Part shown: positions 24,255 to 33,564 of the stretch, piece by piece
Layout of the letters: each line of letters begins with the position of its first letter
Position numbering within the stretch: position 1 is the stretch's first letter
Source: Lysobacter_K koreensis
GTDB taxonomy: Bacteria; Pseudomonadota; Gammaproteobacteria; Xanthomonadales; Xanthomonadaceae
Reading direction: 5' to 3'
NCBI RefSeq assembly: GCF_042677045.1
Contig: NZ_JBHTIH010000003.1
Location: 186,001 to 250,000, forward strand
Length of the DNA: 64,000 bases
Position numbers and translations under genes: made by a program
The notes under the pieces: model-generated
Database searches by the model: none
Told to the model about the DNA's origin: nothing
What the model saw: the letters and a program-made list of their open reading frames with translations, nothing else

Positions 24255-24800
24255 ATGAACATCGCGGATCTCAAGCACGGTGCCGCCCTCGGTCTGGGCG
24301 CGTTGTCGATCGCGCTCGCGAGCGCGCTGCCTGCCGCGGCGGCCGCCGCGCCACCCGGCGTCGCACAGCACGGCAACGGGTCGCTGCGGCCGATGCAGCG
24401 TTTCACCGACCTGCTCGCCAGCGCGGCCACGCAATCGAGCGAACGCAGCGGGCAGACGCGGCGCGATGACGACGACGCGCGCGATCCGCCGCCGACCCTC
24501 AACGAGAACGCACCGCCGCCGGCCGAGCAGGTCGAGGAGCGCGCGATGCAACCGGTCAAGCCACCGCCGGTGACGATCAAGGCGCGGACGGCGAGCCCGG
24601 CGCGCGGCACCTTTGCGCAACTGGACGACGACGACGACGGCCGCGTCAGCGCCGCCGAGGCGCAGGCAGCGGCGGCGCTCCAGGCCGAGTTCAAGGCGCT
24701 CGATGCCGACGGCGACGGCTACCTCAGCGAGGGCGAATTCCGCGACGGCGGCAGCGACGAACGCGAAGAACGCGAAGGGCGCGACGACGCGCGCCGCTGA
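24255..24800 (+). CDS. Secreted EF-hand protein
   Basis: 181 residues, ATG 24255 after GGAAGGAGC. A signal peptide (about 1-32, ALSIALASALPAAAAAAPP) is followed by a polar Asp/Pro linker. Two EF-hand loops lie near the C-terminus: DDDDDGRVSAAE (about residues 120-131) and DADGDGYLSEGE (about 148-159), then an acidic/basic tail ending REGRDDARR. Calcium-binding at the surface is likely; role unknown. Confidence 0.85.
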   Translation: MNIADLKHGAALGLGALSIALASALPAAAAAAPPGVAQHGNGSLRPMQRFTDLLASAATQSSERSGQTRRDDDDARDPPPTLNENAPPPAEQVEERAMQPVKPPPVTIKARTASPARGTFAQLDDDDDGRVSAAEAQAAAALQAEFKALDADGDGYLSEGEFRDGGSDEREEREGRDDARR

Positions 24801-24839
24801 CCGCGCAACCCGCGGCGGGCACCGTCGCGAGCGGTGGAC

Positions 24840-26063
24840 TCAGCGCGCCGCCGGCGTCAGCCGCAACAAGCGCCCGCCCTTGCCATCCTCGAGCAGCCAG
24901 ACGTCGCCGGCCGGGCCCTGCTCGACCTCGCGGATGCGCTCGTCCATGTCGTAGCGCGCCGCTTCGCGCGCGCCGTTGCCGTCGAACTCGACCCGTACCA
25001 GCGCCTGCCCGGACAGTGCGCCGATCAGGCCGTCGCCCTGCCAGTCGGGGAATGCACTGCCGGAATAGATCACGAACCCGGCCGGCGAGATCACCGGGGT
25101 CCACGACACTGCCGGCGCGCGGAATTCCGGGCGCGTGGCGTGGTCGGGAATGGTGCGGCCGTCGTAGTGGTCGCCGTTGGACACGATCGGGTAGCCGTAG
25201 TTGGCGCCGCGCTCGACGCGGTTGAGTTCGTCGCCGCCCTTGGGTCCCATCTCGGTGTTCCACAACTGGCCGCGCGCATCGAACGCGATCCCCAGCGGGT
25301 TGCGGTGGCCGAGCGACCAGACCTGCGCGGCGACGCCGCCGTCGCCCGCGAACGGGTTGTCGGCCGGCAGCGAGCCGTCGTCGTTGAGGCGCAGGATCTT
25401 GCCGGCGTTGGCCCGCATGTCCTGGGCTGGGGTGAACTCCTGGCGCTCGCCGGAACTGATCCACAACTTGCCGTCCGGACCGAACGCGAGGCGGTGGCCG
25501 TAGTGGCCTTCGCCGTCGAACTTCGGCACCTGCCGCCAGATCACCTGCAGCTCCGACAGCGCGCCGCCGCCTTTCGCGTCCAAGGTCAGCTTGGCGCGTG
25601 CCACTGCCGCGCCGCGGGTGTCGTCGTCGCCGGCTTCGGCATAGCTCAAATACACCAGGCCGTTGCGCGCGAACTGCGGGTGCAGCAGCACGTCGCCGAG
25701 GCCGCCCTGACCGCCGTAGCTGACCTTGGGCACGCCGCTGATATCGCCGATCACACCGCCCTTTCCGCCACCGGGCTGGAACAACTTCAGCGCGCCACGC
25801 TTCTCGGTCACCAGCGCGCGGCCGTCGGGCAGGAAGGTCATCGCCCAGGGCTCGTTGAATTTGGCCATCTCGGTCGCGGTGAACGGCTTGGCCGCGGCGT
25901 CGGGCGATTCCACGAACGTGGTGCTGGCAGCGCCGGCGGCGGCCGCCGCGTTCGCGGCAGGCGGTGCGTCGGTGCGGGGCTGGGTTTCCGCGGGCGCATC
26001 GTGCGCGGTACCGCAGGCGGCGAGCAGCAGGCCGCTGCAGGCGGCGTAGGCGAGGAACTTCAT
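24840..26063 (-). CDS. PQQ-dependent soluble aldose/glucose dehydrogenase-like lipoprotein (YliI type)
   Basis: 407 residues, ATG 26063 with GGAGAG upstream. The lipoprotein signal ends LLLAAC (Cys about 17). An Ala-rich spacer is followed by a six-bladed propeller of the GSDH family with typical words: EPWAMTFLPDGRALVTEK, GQGGLGDVLLHPQF, HYGHRLAFGPDGKLWIS, NPFAGD, LGHRNPLGIAFD, LWNTEMGPKGGDELN and RGANYGYP. It oxidises sugars in the periplasm with PQQ and passes electrons to the respiratory chain. No PQQ synthesis genes are in the window. Confidence 0.93.
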   Translation of the reverse strand: MKFLAYAACSGLLLAACGTAHDAPAETQPRTDAPPAANAAAAAGAASTTFVESPDAAAKPFTATEMAKFNEPWAMTFLPDGRALVTEKRGALKLFQPGGGKGGVIGDISGVPKVSYGGQGGLGDVLLHPQFARNGLVYLSYAEAGDDDTRGAAVARAKLTLDAKGGGALSELQVIWRQVPKFDGEGHYGHRLAFGPDGKLWISSGERQEFTPAQDMRANAGKILRLNDDGSLPADNPFAGDGGVAAQVWSLGHRNPLGIAFDARGQLWNTEMGPKGGDELNRVERGANYGYPIVSNGDHYDGRTIPDHATRPEFRAPAVSWTPVISPAGFVIYSGSAFPDWQGDGLIGALSGQALVRVEFDGNGAREAARYDMDERIREVEQGPAGDVWLLEDGKGGRLLRLTPAAR

Positions 26064-26198
26064 CGGCGCATCTCTCCTGGCGATCGGCGGCCAGCTTGCC
26101 GCCCGTGGGTGCGCGCGGCAACGCGCGCAACGGTGTGGGGAACTGTCGGATCCGGCCGCGGGCATCCGCCGCGGCCGCAGGATTTCAGCCGATCGCAT

Positions 26199-26699
26199 TC
26201 AACGGATCAGCGCGGTGGTCGCCTCGTACGGCAGTGGCGTGGCGCCCGTGCGGGCGATCGCGGCCTCGGCGTCGTCGAGGACCTCCTTGGTCGCGTCGAT
26301 CACCAGCAGGATGCGGCCGGCCTCGATCTCGTCGTGGAACTTGCGCCGCACCGGGTCGGGCAGCGACGAGCCGACCAGCGCCGATGCCCAGCAGCCGACC
26401 AGCGCGCCGGCCGCCGCGACCGCGCCGACCCCGGCCACGGTCAGCCCGATCGGGGTCAGCACCACCGCCACCAGCCCCACCAGCAGGCCGGTCGCGCCGC
26501 CATAGCCCGCGCCGCGCAGCGCGGCCGGAATGAAATCGCTGTCGGCTTCCTTGCGGCCGTCGGGGATCGAGTCCAGCTCGATGTCCGAGCGCGCGACCAG
26601 CAGCAGGCATTCGTCGTCGATGCCGGCCTGGCGCGCGGCCGCCATCGCCGCCTGCGCGGTCTCGAGGTCGGGGGTGCTGAACACGTGTCGGGTCTTCAT
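26199..26699 (-). CDS. Glycine-zipper membrane stress protein (general stress protein 17M-like)
   Basis: 166 residues. The N-terminal part (HVFSTPDLETAQAAMAAARQ, then ECLLLVARSDIELDSIPDG) resembles the GSP17M/DUF1269 domain. Residues about 65-115 are a Gly/Ala/Val-rich hydrophobic stretch (GAGYGGATGLLVGLVAVVL, VGAVAAAGALVGCW), which is a glycine-zipper membrane insertion. The end (KFHDEIEAGRILLVIDAT) is typical of proteins that sense or respond to envelope stress. ATG 26699 lies 250 bp from the divergent Ku gene; that gap holds no other gene. Confidence 0.8.
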   Translation of the reverse strand: MKTRHVFSTPDLETAQAAMAAARQAGIDDECLLLVARSDIELDSIPDGRKEADSDFIPAALRGAGYGGATGLLVGLVAVVLTPIGLTVAGVGAVAAAGALVGCWASALVGSSLPDPVRRKFHDEIEAGRILLVIDATKEVLDDAEAAIARTGATPLPYEATTALIR

Positions 26700-26949
26700 G
26701 AATCCGCTCCGGACGGTGGGTCGGCGCCGCGCCGCTCGCGCGCCGGCAAAGGACGGCCATGCACCCGGGGATCGCGCCGATGCCGGCAGGCCCTCCCGCT
26801 GCAAGCGCCCCAGCTTTGTCCGCATTCGGTTATTCGCGCGTGATGAGCGCGATCGACACGCGCGTCGCGCCAGGACCCGCGCATTCACCTGTCGCGGACG
26901 GCCGCTGGGCGATGGTGCCCGCCTGCCACCAGGCTTCCCGGAGCACGCC

Positions 26950-27861
26950 ATGGCCCGCCCCATCTGGACCGGTTCGCTGTCGTTCGGGCTGTTGAACATC
27001 CCGATCCAGCTGATGCCCGGCGAACGCCGCACCGACATCTCGTTCCGCATGCTCGACTCGCGCACCAAGGACCCGGTGCGCTACGAGCGGGTCAACGCCG
27101 AGACCGGCGAGGAGGTGCCGTGGAAGGAGATCGTGAAGGCCTACCAGTACGACAAGGACAGCTACGTGGTGCTGGAGGCGGCGGACATCGCCGCGGCCGC
27201 GTCGGAAAACACGGAGACGATCGCGCTGGACGCGTTCGTCGAGCAGGCCGCGATCTCGCCGGCCTACCTCGAGAAGCCCTATCTGTTGGTCCCGGGCAAG
27301 CGCGCCGAGAAGGGCTACGTGCTGCTGCGCGAGGTGCTGAAGAAATCCAAGCGCGTCGGCATCGGCCGGGTGGTGATCCGGACCCGCGAGTACCTGTCGA
27401 TGGTGATCCCGCAGGGCGACGCGCTGATGCTGATCCTGATGCGCTTCCCGCAGGAGCTGGTCGACCCGGCCGAGTACAAGATCCCCGAGGGCGGCGCGGC
27501 CAAGTGGAAGATCACGCCCAAGGAAATGCAGATGGCACAGACCCTGCTCGAGTCGATGGCCGAGGACTGGAAGCCGGGCGACTACAAGGACGAGTTCCGC
27601 GAGCGGCTGACGGCGGTGATCAACAAGCGGATCAAGGCCAAGGGGGCGACCACCCGGATCGAGGAGCCCGCCGACGACGAACCGGCCGAGGCGAGCACCA
27701 ACGTCGTCGATTTCATGGCCCTGCTGCAGCGCAGCCTCAAGCAGAAGGGCGAGACCGGACAGGCCGCCACCAAGCCGGCAGCGAGCAAGCCGGCAACGAA
27801 GGCGGCCAAAGCGGCGAAGAAGGCACCGGCGAAGAAGGCCAGCAAGCGCAAGGCCGGCTGA
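26950..27861 (+). CDS. ku: Ku homodimer for non-homologous end joining
   Basis: 303 residues. It binds broken DNA ends and recruits LigD. The bacterial Ku core (about 1-260) begins WTGSLSFGLLNIPIQL with YERVN, ALDAFVE and YLEKPYLLVPGK ... KGYVLLREVLKK. The C-terminal tail (about 270-303) is Lys/Ala-rich (KAAKAAKKAPAKKASKRKAG), like the H1-like protein at 3849. Such Ku tails help DNA binding. ATG 26950. The next two genes follow within 90 and 30 bp, forming an end-joining cluster. Confidence 0.95.
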   Translation: MARPIWTGSLSFGLLNIPIQLMPGERRTDISFRMLDSRTKDPVRYERVNAETGEEVPWKEIVKAYQYDKDSYVVLEAADIAAAASENTETIALDAFVEQAAISPAYLEKPYLLVPGKRAEKGYVLLREVLKKSKRVGIGRVVIRTREYLSMVIPQGDALMLILMRFPQELVDPAEYKIPEGGAAKWKITPKEMQMAQTLLESMAEDWKPGDYKDEFRERLTAVINKRIKAKGATTRIEEPADDEPAEASTNVVDFMALLQRSLKQKGETGQAATKPAASKPATKAAKAAKKAPAKKASKRKAG

Positions 27862-27948
27862 TGCGTGCAGGCGCCGCCGACGCCGGTGTCGGTGCGGACA
27901 CCGCGGGCGGCGCCGCGTTCGCGATCGATATCGTGGGATCGGAATGAC

Positions 27949-28302
27949 ATGGGCTGGATCATCTGCAAGTACCTGTTGACCGCCGCGGTGGTGGTGATCG
28001 TGTCGGAGGCCGCCAAGCGCAGCGACCGGCTTGGCGGCTTCATCGCCGCGCTGCCGCTGGTCACGGTGCTCACCCTGGTGTGGCTGTACCTCGAGCACCA
28101 GCCGCCGGCGAAGATCGCCAACCACGCGTGGTACACGTTCTGGTACGTGCTGCCGACGCTGCCGATGTTCCTCGCGTTCCCGCTGTTGCTGCCACGCTTG
28201 GGCTTCTGGCTGACGCTGCTGGCGTGCGTGGCCATCACCGCCGCGTGTTTCGGCTTGTTCGCGCTGGCCGTGCGCCAGTTCGGCATCGTGCTGCTGCCGT
28301 GA
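27949..28302 (+). CDS. DUF3147 small membrane protein
   Basis: 117 residues with four hydrophobic helices (IICKYLLTAAVVVIVS, FIAALPLVTVLTLVWLY, LPMFLAFPLLLPR, LLACVAITAACFGLFALAV). The opening with a KRSDRLGG motif between helices 1 and 2 fits DUF3147. Function unknown. It sits between ku and ligD; a role in repair is not implied by its sequence. Confidence 0.8.
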   Translation: MGWIICKYLLTAAVVVIVSEAAKRSDRLGGFIAALPLVTVLTLVWLYLEHQPPAKIANHAWYTFWYVLPTLPMFLAFPLLLPRLGFWLTLLACVAITAACFGLFALAVRQFGIVLLP

Positions 28303-28331
28303 CCGCGGCGGGCGAGCGCCGGGGCTGACCG

Positions 28332-30968
28332 ATGGCGTTGCAGGACTACCACCGCAAGCGTCGCTTCAGCGCCACCCCCGAGCCGCGCGGCGCGGCGGGC
28401 AAGGCGCGTGGCAAGAGCGACGCGCCGGGCTTCGTCGTGCAGTTGCACCATGCGCGTGCGCGCCACTACGACTTCCGGCTCGAGGTCGACGGCGTGCTGC
28501 GCAGCTGGGCGGTGCCGAAGGGGCCGTCGTTGCGCGCCGGCGAGAAGCGCCTGGCGGTGCAGGTCGAGGATCATCCGCTGGACTACGCGGGCTTCGCCGG
28601 CACCATCCCGGAAGGCAACTACGGCGCCGGCCACGTCGCGATCTTCGACCAGGGCACGTGGCAGCCCGACGGCGACGCGGCGGCCGCGATCGCGCGCGGC
28701 AAGCTCGAGTTCGCCCTGCACGGCCAGCGCCTCAAGGGCCGCTGGACCTTGGTGCGCACCGGCAAGCCGGCGAGCAAGCCGCAATGGCTGCTGCTCAAGC
28801 GCAGCGACGAATACGCCGCCGACCTGGAGGCCGACGACCTGCTCGAGGCGATCCCGCCGCCGCCGGCCGATGCGCCGGGCGCGTCGACCGCGCGCGGGCG
28901 GCGCATCCTCGCCGACAGGGACGCGGTCGCGCCGGCTGCGAAGAAGGCCGCCACGCTTGCGCACGCGCAGCCAAAACCCAAGCCGCGACCCAAACCCGAG
29001 GCCGGCGTCGCGCGCGCCGCACTGCGCGCCGTCGCGCGCCGCTTGGCCGGCAGCCGGCGTCTGCCGCCCGACCAATTCGTCGCGCCGATGCTGACCACCG
29101 CGGCCGAGGCCCCACCGGCCGGCGAGCAGTGGCTGCACGAATGGAAGTGGGACGGCTACCGGATCATCGCCCAGGCCAGTGGCGCGCCGCGGCTGTGGTC
29201 GCGCAACGGCCTGGACTGGAGCGCGCGCCTGCCCGAGTTGCTGCAGGCGTTGGCGGACCTGGGCATCGACGCGTTGCTCGACGGCGAACTGATCGCGGTC
29301 GACGCGCGCGGCTACAGCGACTTCAACGCGCTGCAGCACGCGCTCAAGCATGGCGACACCGCGCAGCTGCGCTACGCGGTGTTCGACCTGCTGGCGCTGG
29401 CTGGCCACGACCTGCGCGCCGCGCCGCTGCTGGCGCGCAAGGAGCTGCTCGAGCAGCTGCTGCACGGCGCGGACCCCCGGCTGTTCTACAGCGGTCATGT
29501 CGAAGGCCACGGCGCGGACGTGTTCGAGGCCGCGCGCAGCCAGGGCATGGAGGGGATCATCAGCAAGCGCGCCGACTCGGCTTACGCCAGCGGCCGGTCC
29601 GCGCATTGGCGCAAGATCAAGGCGGTGGAGACGCGCGAATTCGTGGTTGTCGGCTACACCCAGCCCAAGGGCAGCCGCCAGGGTATCGGCGCGCTGCTGC
29701 TGGCGCAGATGCGCGATGGCGCGCTGGTCTACGCCGGACGCGTGGGCTCGGGTCTCAGCGACATGCAGCTGCGCGAGATGGCACGCGACCTGAAGGCACG
29801 CGAGGTCGAATCGCCGACGCTGGCCTTGCCGCCGCACACGCCGCTGCCCGCGGGCAACGTGCGTTGGGTGCGGCCGGAACTGGTGGTCGAGGTGGTGTTC
29901 CGCGGCTGGGGCAAGGAAGGGCTGCTGCGGCAGGCGTCGTTCCACCGTGTGCGTCCCGACACGCCGGTGTCGGCCGAACTCGAGCAAGCCGAACCGAAGT
30001 CCGCGGTGAAACCCGAAGCTCCGAAATCCAAGCGCGCGACCAGGACCAAGGCTGCGGCGAAGCGGCCCGCACCATCTCGCGCTGCCGCGAAGCCGCGATC
30101 GCCACCGCGAACCTCCGTTGCGCTGCCCACGCTCAGTTCACCCGAGCGCGTGGTCTACCCCGATGCCGGGATCACCAAGCGCGACGTGTTCGACTACTAC
30201 CTCGCCGCGGCCGACCAGATACTCGACGAGATCGGTGGCCGCCTGCTGTCGATCGTGCGCTGCCCGGACGGCATCGCTGGCCAGCACTTCTTCCAGAAGC
30301 ACGCCGGCCCCGGCTTCGGCGAGTCGGTGCGGCGCCACGTGATCACCGAGAACGACGGCGACCAGGCCACCTACTTCTCCGTCGACGACGTCGCCGGGCT
30401 GATGAACCTGGTGCAGATGAACGCGATCGAGCTGCATCCATGGGGTTCAAAGGTGGACACGCTGGAGCAGCCCGACCGGCTGGTGTTCGACCTCGATCCG
30501 GACGTCGCGATCGGCTGGAGCGAGGTCAAGGCCGCGGCCCGCGACGTGCGCGACCGCTTGGCTGAAACCGGCCTGGCCTCCTACCCGCGCCTGTCGGGCG
30601 GCAAGGGCGTGCACGTGGTCGCGCCGATCGCACCGCACGCCGACTGGGCGCAGGTGCGGCGCTTCTGCGAAGCGTTCGCCGACGCGATGGCGCAGGGCCA
30701 GCCGCAGCGCTACGTCGCCACGATGAGCAAGGCCAAGCGCGAAGGCCGGATCTTCATCGACTGGCTGCGCAACGGCCGCGGCGCGACCGCGATCGCAAGC
30801 TGGTCGCTGCGCGCGCGCCCCGGCGCCCCGGTGGCGATGCCGTTGACCTGGGAGGAGCTGGCGCGGGTGCGCCAGCCCGGCCGTTACACGATCAAGAATG
30901 CGGCCGCGCGCGAATTGCCGGCGTTCGTCGCGGCGATGACCGCGCGCGCGCCGGCGCTGCCGCTGTAG
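28332..30968 (+). CDS. ligD: DNA ligase D (phosphoesterase-ligase-polymerase)
   Basis: 878-residue multifunctional end-joining enzyme in the domain order PE-Lig-Pol. PE (about 1-160) has QLHHARARHYDFRLEVDG and EGNYGAGHVAIFD. The ATP-dependent ligase (about 245-545) has the nucleotidyl-lysine in EWKWDGYR (about K272), DGELIA and EGIISKR. A basic linker (about 555-600, K/R/A/P) precedes the archaeo-eukaryotic primase-type polymerase (about 605-878), with VYPDAGITKRDV, VFDLDPD (metal Asp about 720 and 722), SGGKGVHV and IFIDWLRNGRGAT. It seals double-strand breaks with Ku. ATG 28332 lies 29 bp after the DUF3147 gene. Confidence 0.96.
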   Translation: MALQDYHRKRRFSATPEPRGAAGKARGKSDAPGFVVQLHHARARHYDFRLEVDGVLRSWAVPKGPSLRAGEKRLAVQVEDHPLDYAGFAGTIPEGNYGAGHVAIFDQGTWQPDGDAAAAIARGKLEFALHGQRLKGRWTLVRTGKPASKPQWLLLKRSDEYAADLEADDLLEAIPPPPADAPGASTARGRRILADRDAVAPAAKKAATLAHAQPKPKPRPKPEAGVARAALRAVARRLAGSRRLPPDQFVAPMLTTAAEAPPAGEQWLHEWKWDGYRIIAQASGAPRLWSRNGLDWSARLPELLQALADLGIDALLDGELIAVDARGYSDFNALQHALKHGDTAQLRYAVFDLLALAGHDLRAAPLLARKELLEQLLHGADPRLFYSGHVEGHGADVFEAARSQGMEGIISKRADSAYASGRSAHWRKIKAVETREFVVVGYTQPKGSRQGIGALLLAQMRDGALVYAGRVGSGLSDMQLREMARDLKAREVESPTLALPPHTPLPAGNVRWVRPELVVEVVFRGWGKEGLLRQASFHRVRPDTPVSAELEQAEPKSAVKPEAPKSKRATRTKAAAKRPAPSRAAAKPRSPPRTSVALPTLSSPERVVYPDAGITKRDVFDYYLAAADQILDEIGGRLLSIVRCPDGIAGQHFFQKHAGPGFGESVRRHVITENDGDQATYFSVDDVAGLMNLVQMNAIELHPWGSKVDTLEQPDRLVFDLDPDVAIGWSEVKAAARDVRDRLAETGLASYPRLSGGKGVHVVAPIAPHADWAQVRRFCEAFADAMAQGQPQRYVATMSKAKREGRIFIDWLRNGRGATAIASWSLRARPGAPVAMPLTWEELARVRQPGRYTIKNAAARELPAFVAAMTARAPALPL

Positions 30969-30983
30969 TCCGCGCCGCGTCGC

Positions 30984-31283
30984 TCACGCGGCAGGCGGGG
31001 AGGGCTCGCCGTCGGTGTCCCGCGGCGGCATCGCCGGCGGCTTGGCCCGGACGCGGTTGCGCTCCAGGCAATCGGTCTGCGCCTGGCCGCTGAGGTCGTC
31101 GCACGACTCGGTCACGATCGGCGCCGGCACGGCCGCGGGTGCGTCGGTCGGGGTGGCGGTGGCCGGCGCGGGGGTCGCCGTCGCGGTGTCGGTGGTCGTG
31201 GATTGCTCGGGCGGCTGGGTGGCGCGGCGATCGCAGGCGCACAGGGCCAGCACGGCGAACAGGGTCGGCAGCAAGATCTTCAT
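30984..31283 (-). CDS. Small lipoprotein with paired cysteines
   Basis: 99 residues, ATG 31283. The lipobox LALCAC (Cys about 16) is followed by a Thr/Pro/Ala spacer, then ESCDDLSGQAQTDCLERN (two Cys 11 apart, likely a disulphide) and a Pro-rich tail. A short periplasmic lipoprotein of unknown role, convergent with ligD (15 bp gap, no terminator seen). Confidence 0.75.
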   Translation of the reverse strand: MKILLPTLFAVLALCACDRRATQPPEQSTTTDTATATPAPATATPTDAPAAVPAPIVTESCDDLSGQAQTDCLERNRVRAKPPAMPPRDTDGEPSPPAA

Positions 31284-31464
31284 CGGGTACTCCCAAGTGG
31301 GGTTGCGGTGCGTGGCGGCGTTGCGGCGCACGCGTCGGCGCGAGTAGGCACCCGCAGGCGTGCAGGCCTCGTCATCGCCACGCCGGCCCGTGCCGGCGGC
31401 ATGTACGCCGGCGTCACCGCGCGCGCCGCATCGTCGCTGCCCACCTGCCTTCGAGTGCGCCGCC

Positions 31465-31653
31465 ATGCTGCCGTCCGTCGAGATCCAGTGCCCCTACTGC
31501 GGTGAATCGATCGTGCTGCTGATCGACGACTCCGTCGGCGACCAGCGCTACATCGAGGACTGCCAGGTCTGCTGCCGGCCGATCACGGTCGCGGTGCAAC
31601 TGGACGACGAGCGGCAGCCGTCGGTGAGCGTGTCGGGTGAGGACGACGCCTGA
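31465..31653 (+). CDS. CPXCG motif-containing cysteine-rich protein
   Basis: 62 residues. An N-terminal zinc-ribbon-like CPYCG (about 9-13) and a second pair CQVCCRP (about 34-40) flank LIDDSVGDQRYIEDC. This matches the small CPXCG family common in proteobacteria, function unknown, probably zinc-binding. ATG 31465; no strong ribosome binding site. Confidence 0.88.
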   Translation: MLPSVEIQCPYCGESIVLLIDDSVGDQRYIEDCQVCCRPITVAVQLDDERQPSVSVSGEDDA

Positions 31654-31946
31654 CCGCAGCGACCACGAACCCCCGCCAAGCGCGACGCGTTTGTAAACGT
31701 TGTGTTCGATTCAGCTTGTGCGCCGCAGTGCCAGCGCGCGCAGAGCGCGCCGTGCGTCACGTTTCCACGTCGTCGCGGCCGCCGCCTAGCGGCAATCGTC
31801 CACGAGGTGGTTAACACGATGTTGGCTGCGCGGCTGCGCCGCCGCGAGCGTTCATCCGCCGATGGGCAAGGTGGCTTCCGTGCGGTCAACCGATGCATCC
31901 AACAAAGACCGTGCCGCTCATTACTTTTCTTCACCGGAGACAACAG
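31654..31946. other. Leader region of the EF-hand gene at 31947
   Basis: 293 bases with no supported gene. AT-richer patch TTTGTAAACGTTGTGTTCG near 31691-31709 could be promoter sequence, but no hexamer pair is clear enough to call. Confidence 0.4.
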
Positions 31947-32351
31947 ATGACCCACTTTTCCCGCAAGTCGCTGATCGGCACCTTCGCCCTGGTCGCTTCC
32001 CTGTCCGCGCCGCTCGCGTTCGCGCAGTCGACCGATGCCGCGGCCCAGGCTGCCGCGCCGACCGAAGCCGCCGCGCAGGCCGACACCGCGACCCAGGGCG
32101 ATGCTGCCGCCCCCGCGTCGACCGCGGCGTCGGCCACCGCCACCGCGTCGCCTGAGAAGAAGAGCTGGGCCGACGTGGACGCCGACAAGGACGGCAAGCT
32201 GACCAAGACCGAAGCGGCCGTGGTGCCGGCGCTGGGCCAGGTGTTCGACAAGGCCGACGGCAACACCGACGGCGCCCTGACCGCCGACGAGTACAAGGCC
32301 TACGTCGCCAAGGTGCAGGGCAAGGCCCCGGCCGGCGGCGGCAGCAAGTAA
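31947..32351 (+). CDS. Secreted EF-hand protein (abundant type)
   Basis: 134 residues, ATG 31947 after CCGGAGACAACAG. The signal peptide is about 1-26 (LIGTFALVASLSAPLAFAQ). An Ala/Thr spacer is followed by two EF-hand-like loops: DADKDGKLTKTE (about residues 80-91) and DGNTDGALTADE (about 104-115). Strong ribosome binding site, long leader and strong terminator suggest high expression. Likely calcium buffering at the envelope. Confidence 0.87.
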   Translation: MTHFSRKSLIGTFALVASLSAPLAFAQSTDAAAQAAAPTEAAAQADTATQGDAAAPASTAASATATASPEKKSWADVDADKDGKLTKTEAAVVPALGQVFDKADGNTDGALTADEYKAYVAKVQGKAPAGGGSK

Positions 32352-32383
32352 CCCGCAAGCCGCACGCTCCCCCGCGCGTGTGC

Positions 32384-32413
32384 AAAGGGCGGCCTTCGGG
32401 CCGCCTTTTTTTT
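32384..32413 (+). terminator. Intrinsic terminator of the EF-hand gene
   Basis: Stem GGCGGCC (32388-32394) / GGCCGCC (32399-32405) with UUCG tetraloop, extended by AAA/TTT, and eight T's (32406-32413). Confidence 0.93.
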
Positions 32414-32701
32414 GGTATTCGCGGAGTAACCGGGATCGCATCTCTTTGGAAGAGAGGGTTGGGGCGATTCGCTGTTGCCGTTGCTGTCCCGCTGCACCCT
32501 CAGGAGCCAACGCCAATCCCCCAGCCGCCTTCTCCAAAGGGGGGGATCGAACGACACCGATGCCGGCATCGACTATCGCGGAGGTCCTTCCTCGGTATCC
32601 GTGACGAACCTTTGCTGGAGGATGTACGCGCCGATCGCCGCGGAAGCACGGGCCCGTCGCGCGCTTCGGGGCGGGCATCGGTACACGCCATAATCGACGC
32701 C
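32414..32701. repeat. Intergenic stretch with a 96-bp imperfect palindromic element
   Basis: Arms 32444-32469 (CTTTGGAAGAGAGGGTTGGG...) and 32513-32539 are imperfect inverted copies (the right arm reads CTTTGGAGAAGGCGGCTGGG on the minus strand). The element has no coding capacity, so it looks like a MITE-like interspersed repeat. The rest up to 32688 shows nothing. CATAAT at 32689-32694 ends 7 nt before the next ATG. Confidence 0.55.
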
Positions 32702-33436
32702 ATGGATCTTCCCCCGCACGGCATCCGCCTGGTCGGCTTCGACGCCGACGACACCCTGTGGCGCAGCCAGGACTACTTCGACGCCGCCCAGCGCGAGTTC
32801 GAGCGCATCGTCGGCCACTACGTCGACCTGCACGACGCGCGCGCGCAGGAGCACTTGTACGCGGTCGAGAAGCGCAACATCGCGGTGTTCGGCTACGGCG
32901 TCAAAGGCATGGTGCTGTCGATGATCGAGGCCGCGGTCGAGATCACCGCGCAGCGCATCAGCGCCGCCGACCTGCATCGCATCGTCGGCCTGGGCAAGGA
33001 ACTGCTGCGGCACCCGGTCGAGCTGCTGCCGGGCATCGCCGAGGCGGTCGCCGCGATCGCCGGCGAGCACGAGGTCGTGCTGATTACCAAGGGCGACCTG
33101 TTCCACCAGGAGGCCAAGGTCGCGCAGTGCGGGTTCGCGCCGCTGTTCCGGCGCATCGAGATCGTCAGCGAGAAAGACGTGGCGACCTACGCGCGGTTGC
33201 TGCAGGAGTTCGGCTTGCCGGCCGGGCAGTTCGTGATGATCGGCAACTCGCTGCGGTCCGATATCGCCCCGGTGCTGGCGCTCGGCGGCTGGGGCATCCA
33301 CGTGCCGTATCACTCGACCTGGGCGCACGAGAACGAGGCCGAGGTCGCCGCCGACGCGCCGCGCCTGCGCCAGGTCGCGCAGGCGGCCGACCTGCCCGAG
33401 GCGGTCCGCGAGCTGGTGGCGCTGTCGCGCCGTTGA
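32702..33436 (+). CDS. HAD-superfamily hydrolase
   Basis: 244-residue cytosolic phosphatase of the HAD fold. Motif I: GFDADDTLW (nucleophile Asp, then Asp two on). Cap region about 20-95. Motif II: LITKG. Lys in SEKD. Motif IV region: FVMIGNSLRSDIAPVLALGGW. This is close to the YjjG/phosphoglycolate-phosphatase-like HAD group with a helical cap. Substrate unknown. ATG 32702 is preceded by CATAAT and seven bases, a probable leaderless start. Confidence 0.9.
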   Translation: MDLPPHGIRLVGFDADDTLWRSQDYFDAAQREFERIVGHYVDLHDARAQEHLYAVEKRNIAVFGYGVKGMVLSMIEAAVEITAQRISAADLHRIVGLGKELLRHPVELLPGIAEAVAAIAGEHEVVLITKGDLFHQEAKVAQCGFAPLFRRIEIVSEKDVATYARLLQEFGLPAGQFVMIGNSLRSDIAPVLALGGWGIHVPYHSTWAHENEAEVAADAPRLRQVAQAADLPEAVRELVALSRR

Positions 33437-33481
33437 TCGCCGCGGCAGGCTGCTGGTCGCAGCAGGTGCCGTATTTAATTC

Positions 33482-33510
33482 TTTACACATAACGTACTTG
33501 AGTTATGGTC
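33482..33510 (+). promoter_or_regulatory. Promoter with palindromic operator in its spacer (SufR-like regulator operon)
   Basis: TTTACA (33482-33487) and TATGGT (33505-33510), exactly 17 bp apart, match sigma-70 -35 (5/6) and -10 (4/6). The spacer carries the inverted repeat CATAAC (33488-33493) N8 GTTATG (33502-33507), placed to block RNA polymerase when a dimer binds. This AT-rich island is sharp against the GC-rich background. The likely ligand is the HTH regulator coded two genes downstream (34225), as autoregulation. Confidence 0.65.
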
Positions 33511-33564
33511 GGGGCGGCGCACGCTGCCCGTGCCGCGAGTCCGCGGTGCATCCGGAGCCGACCC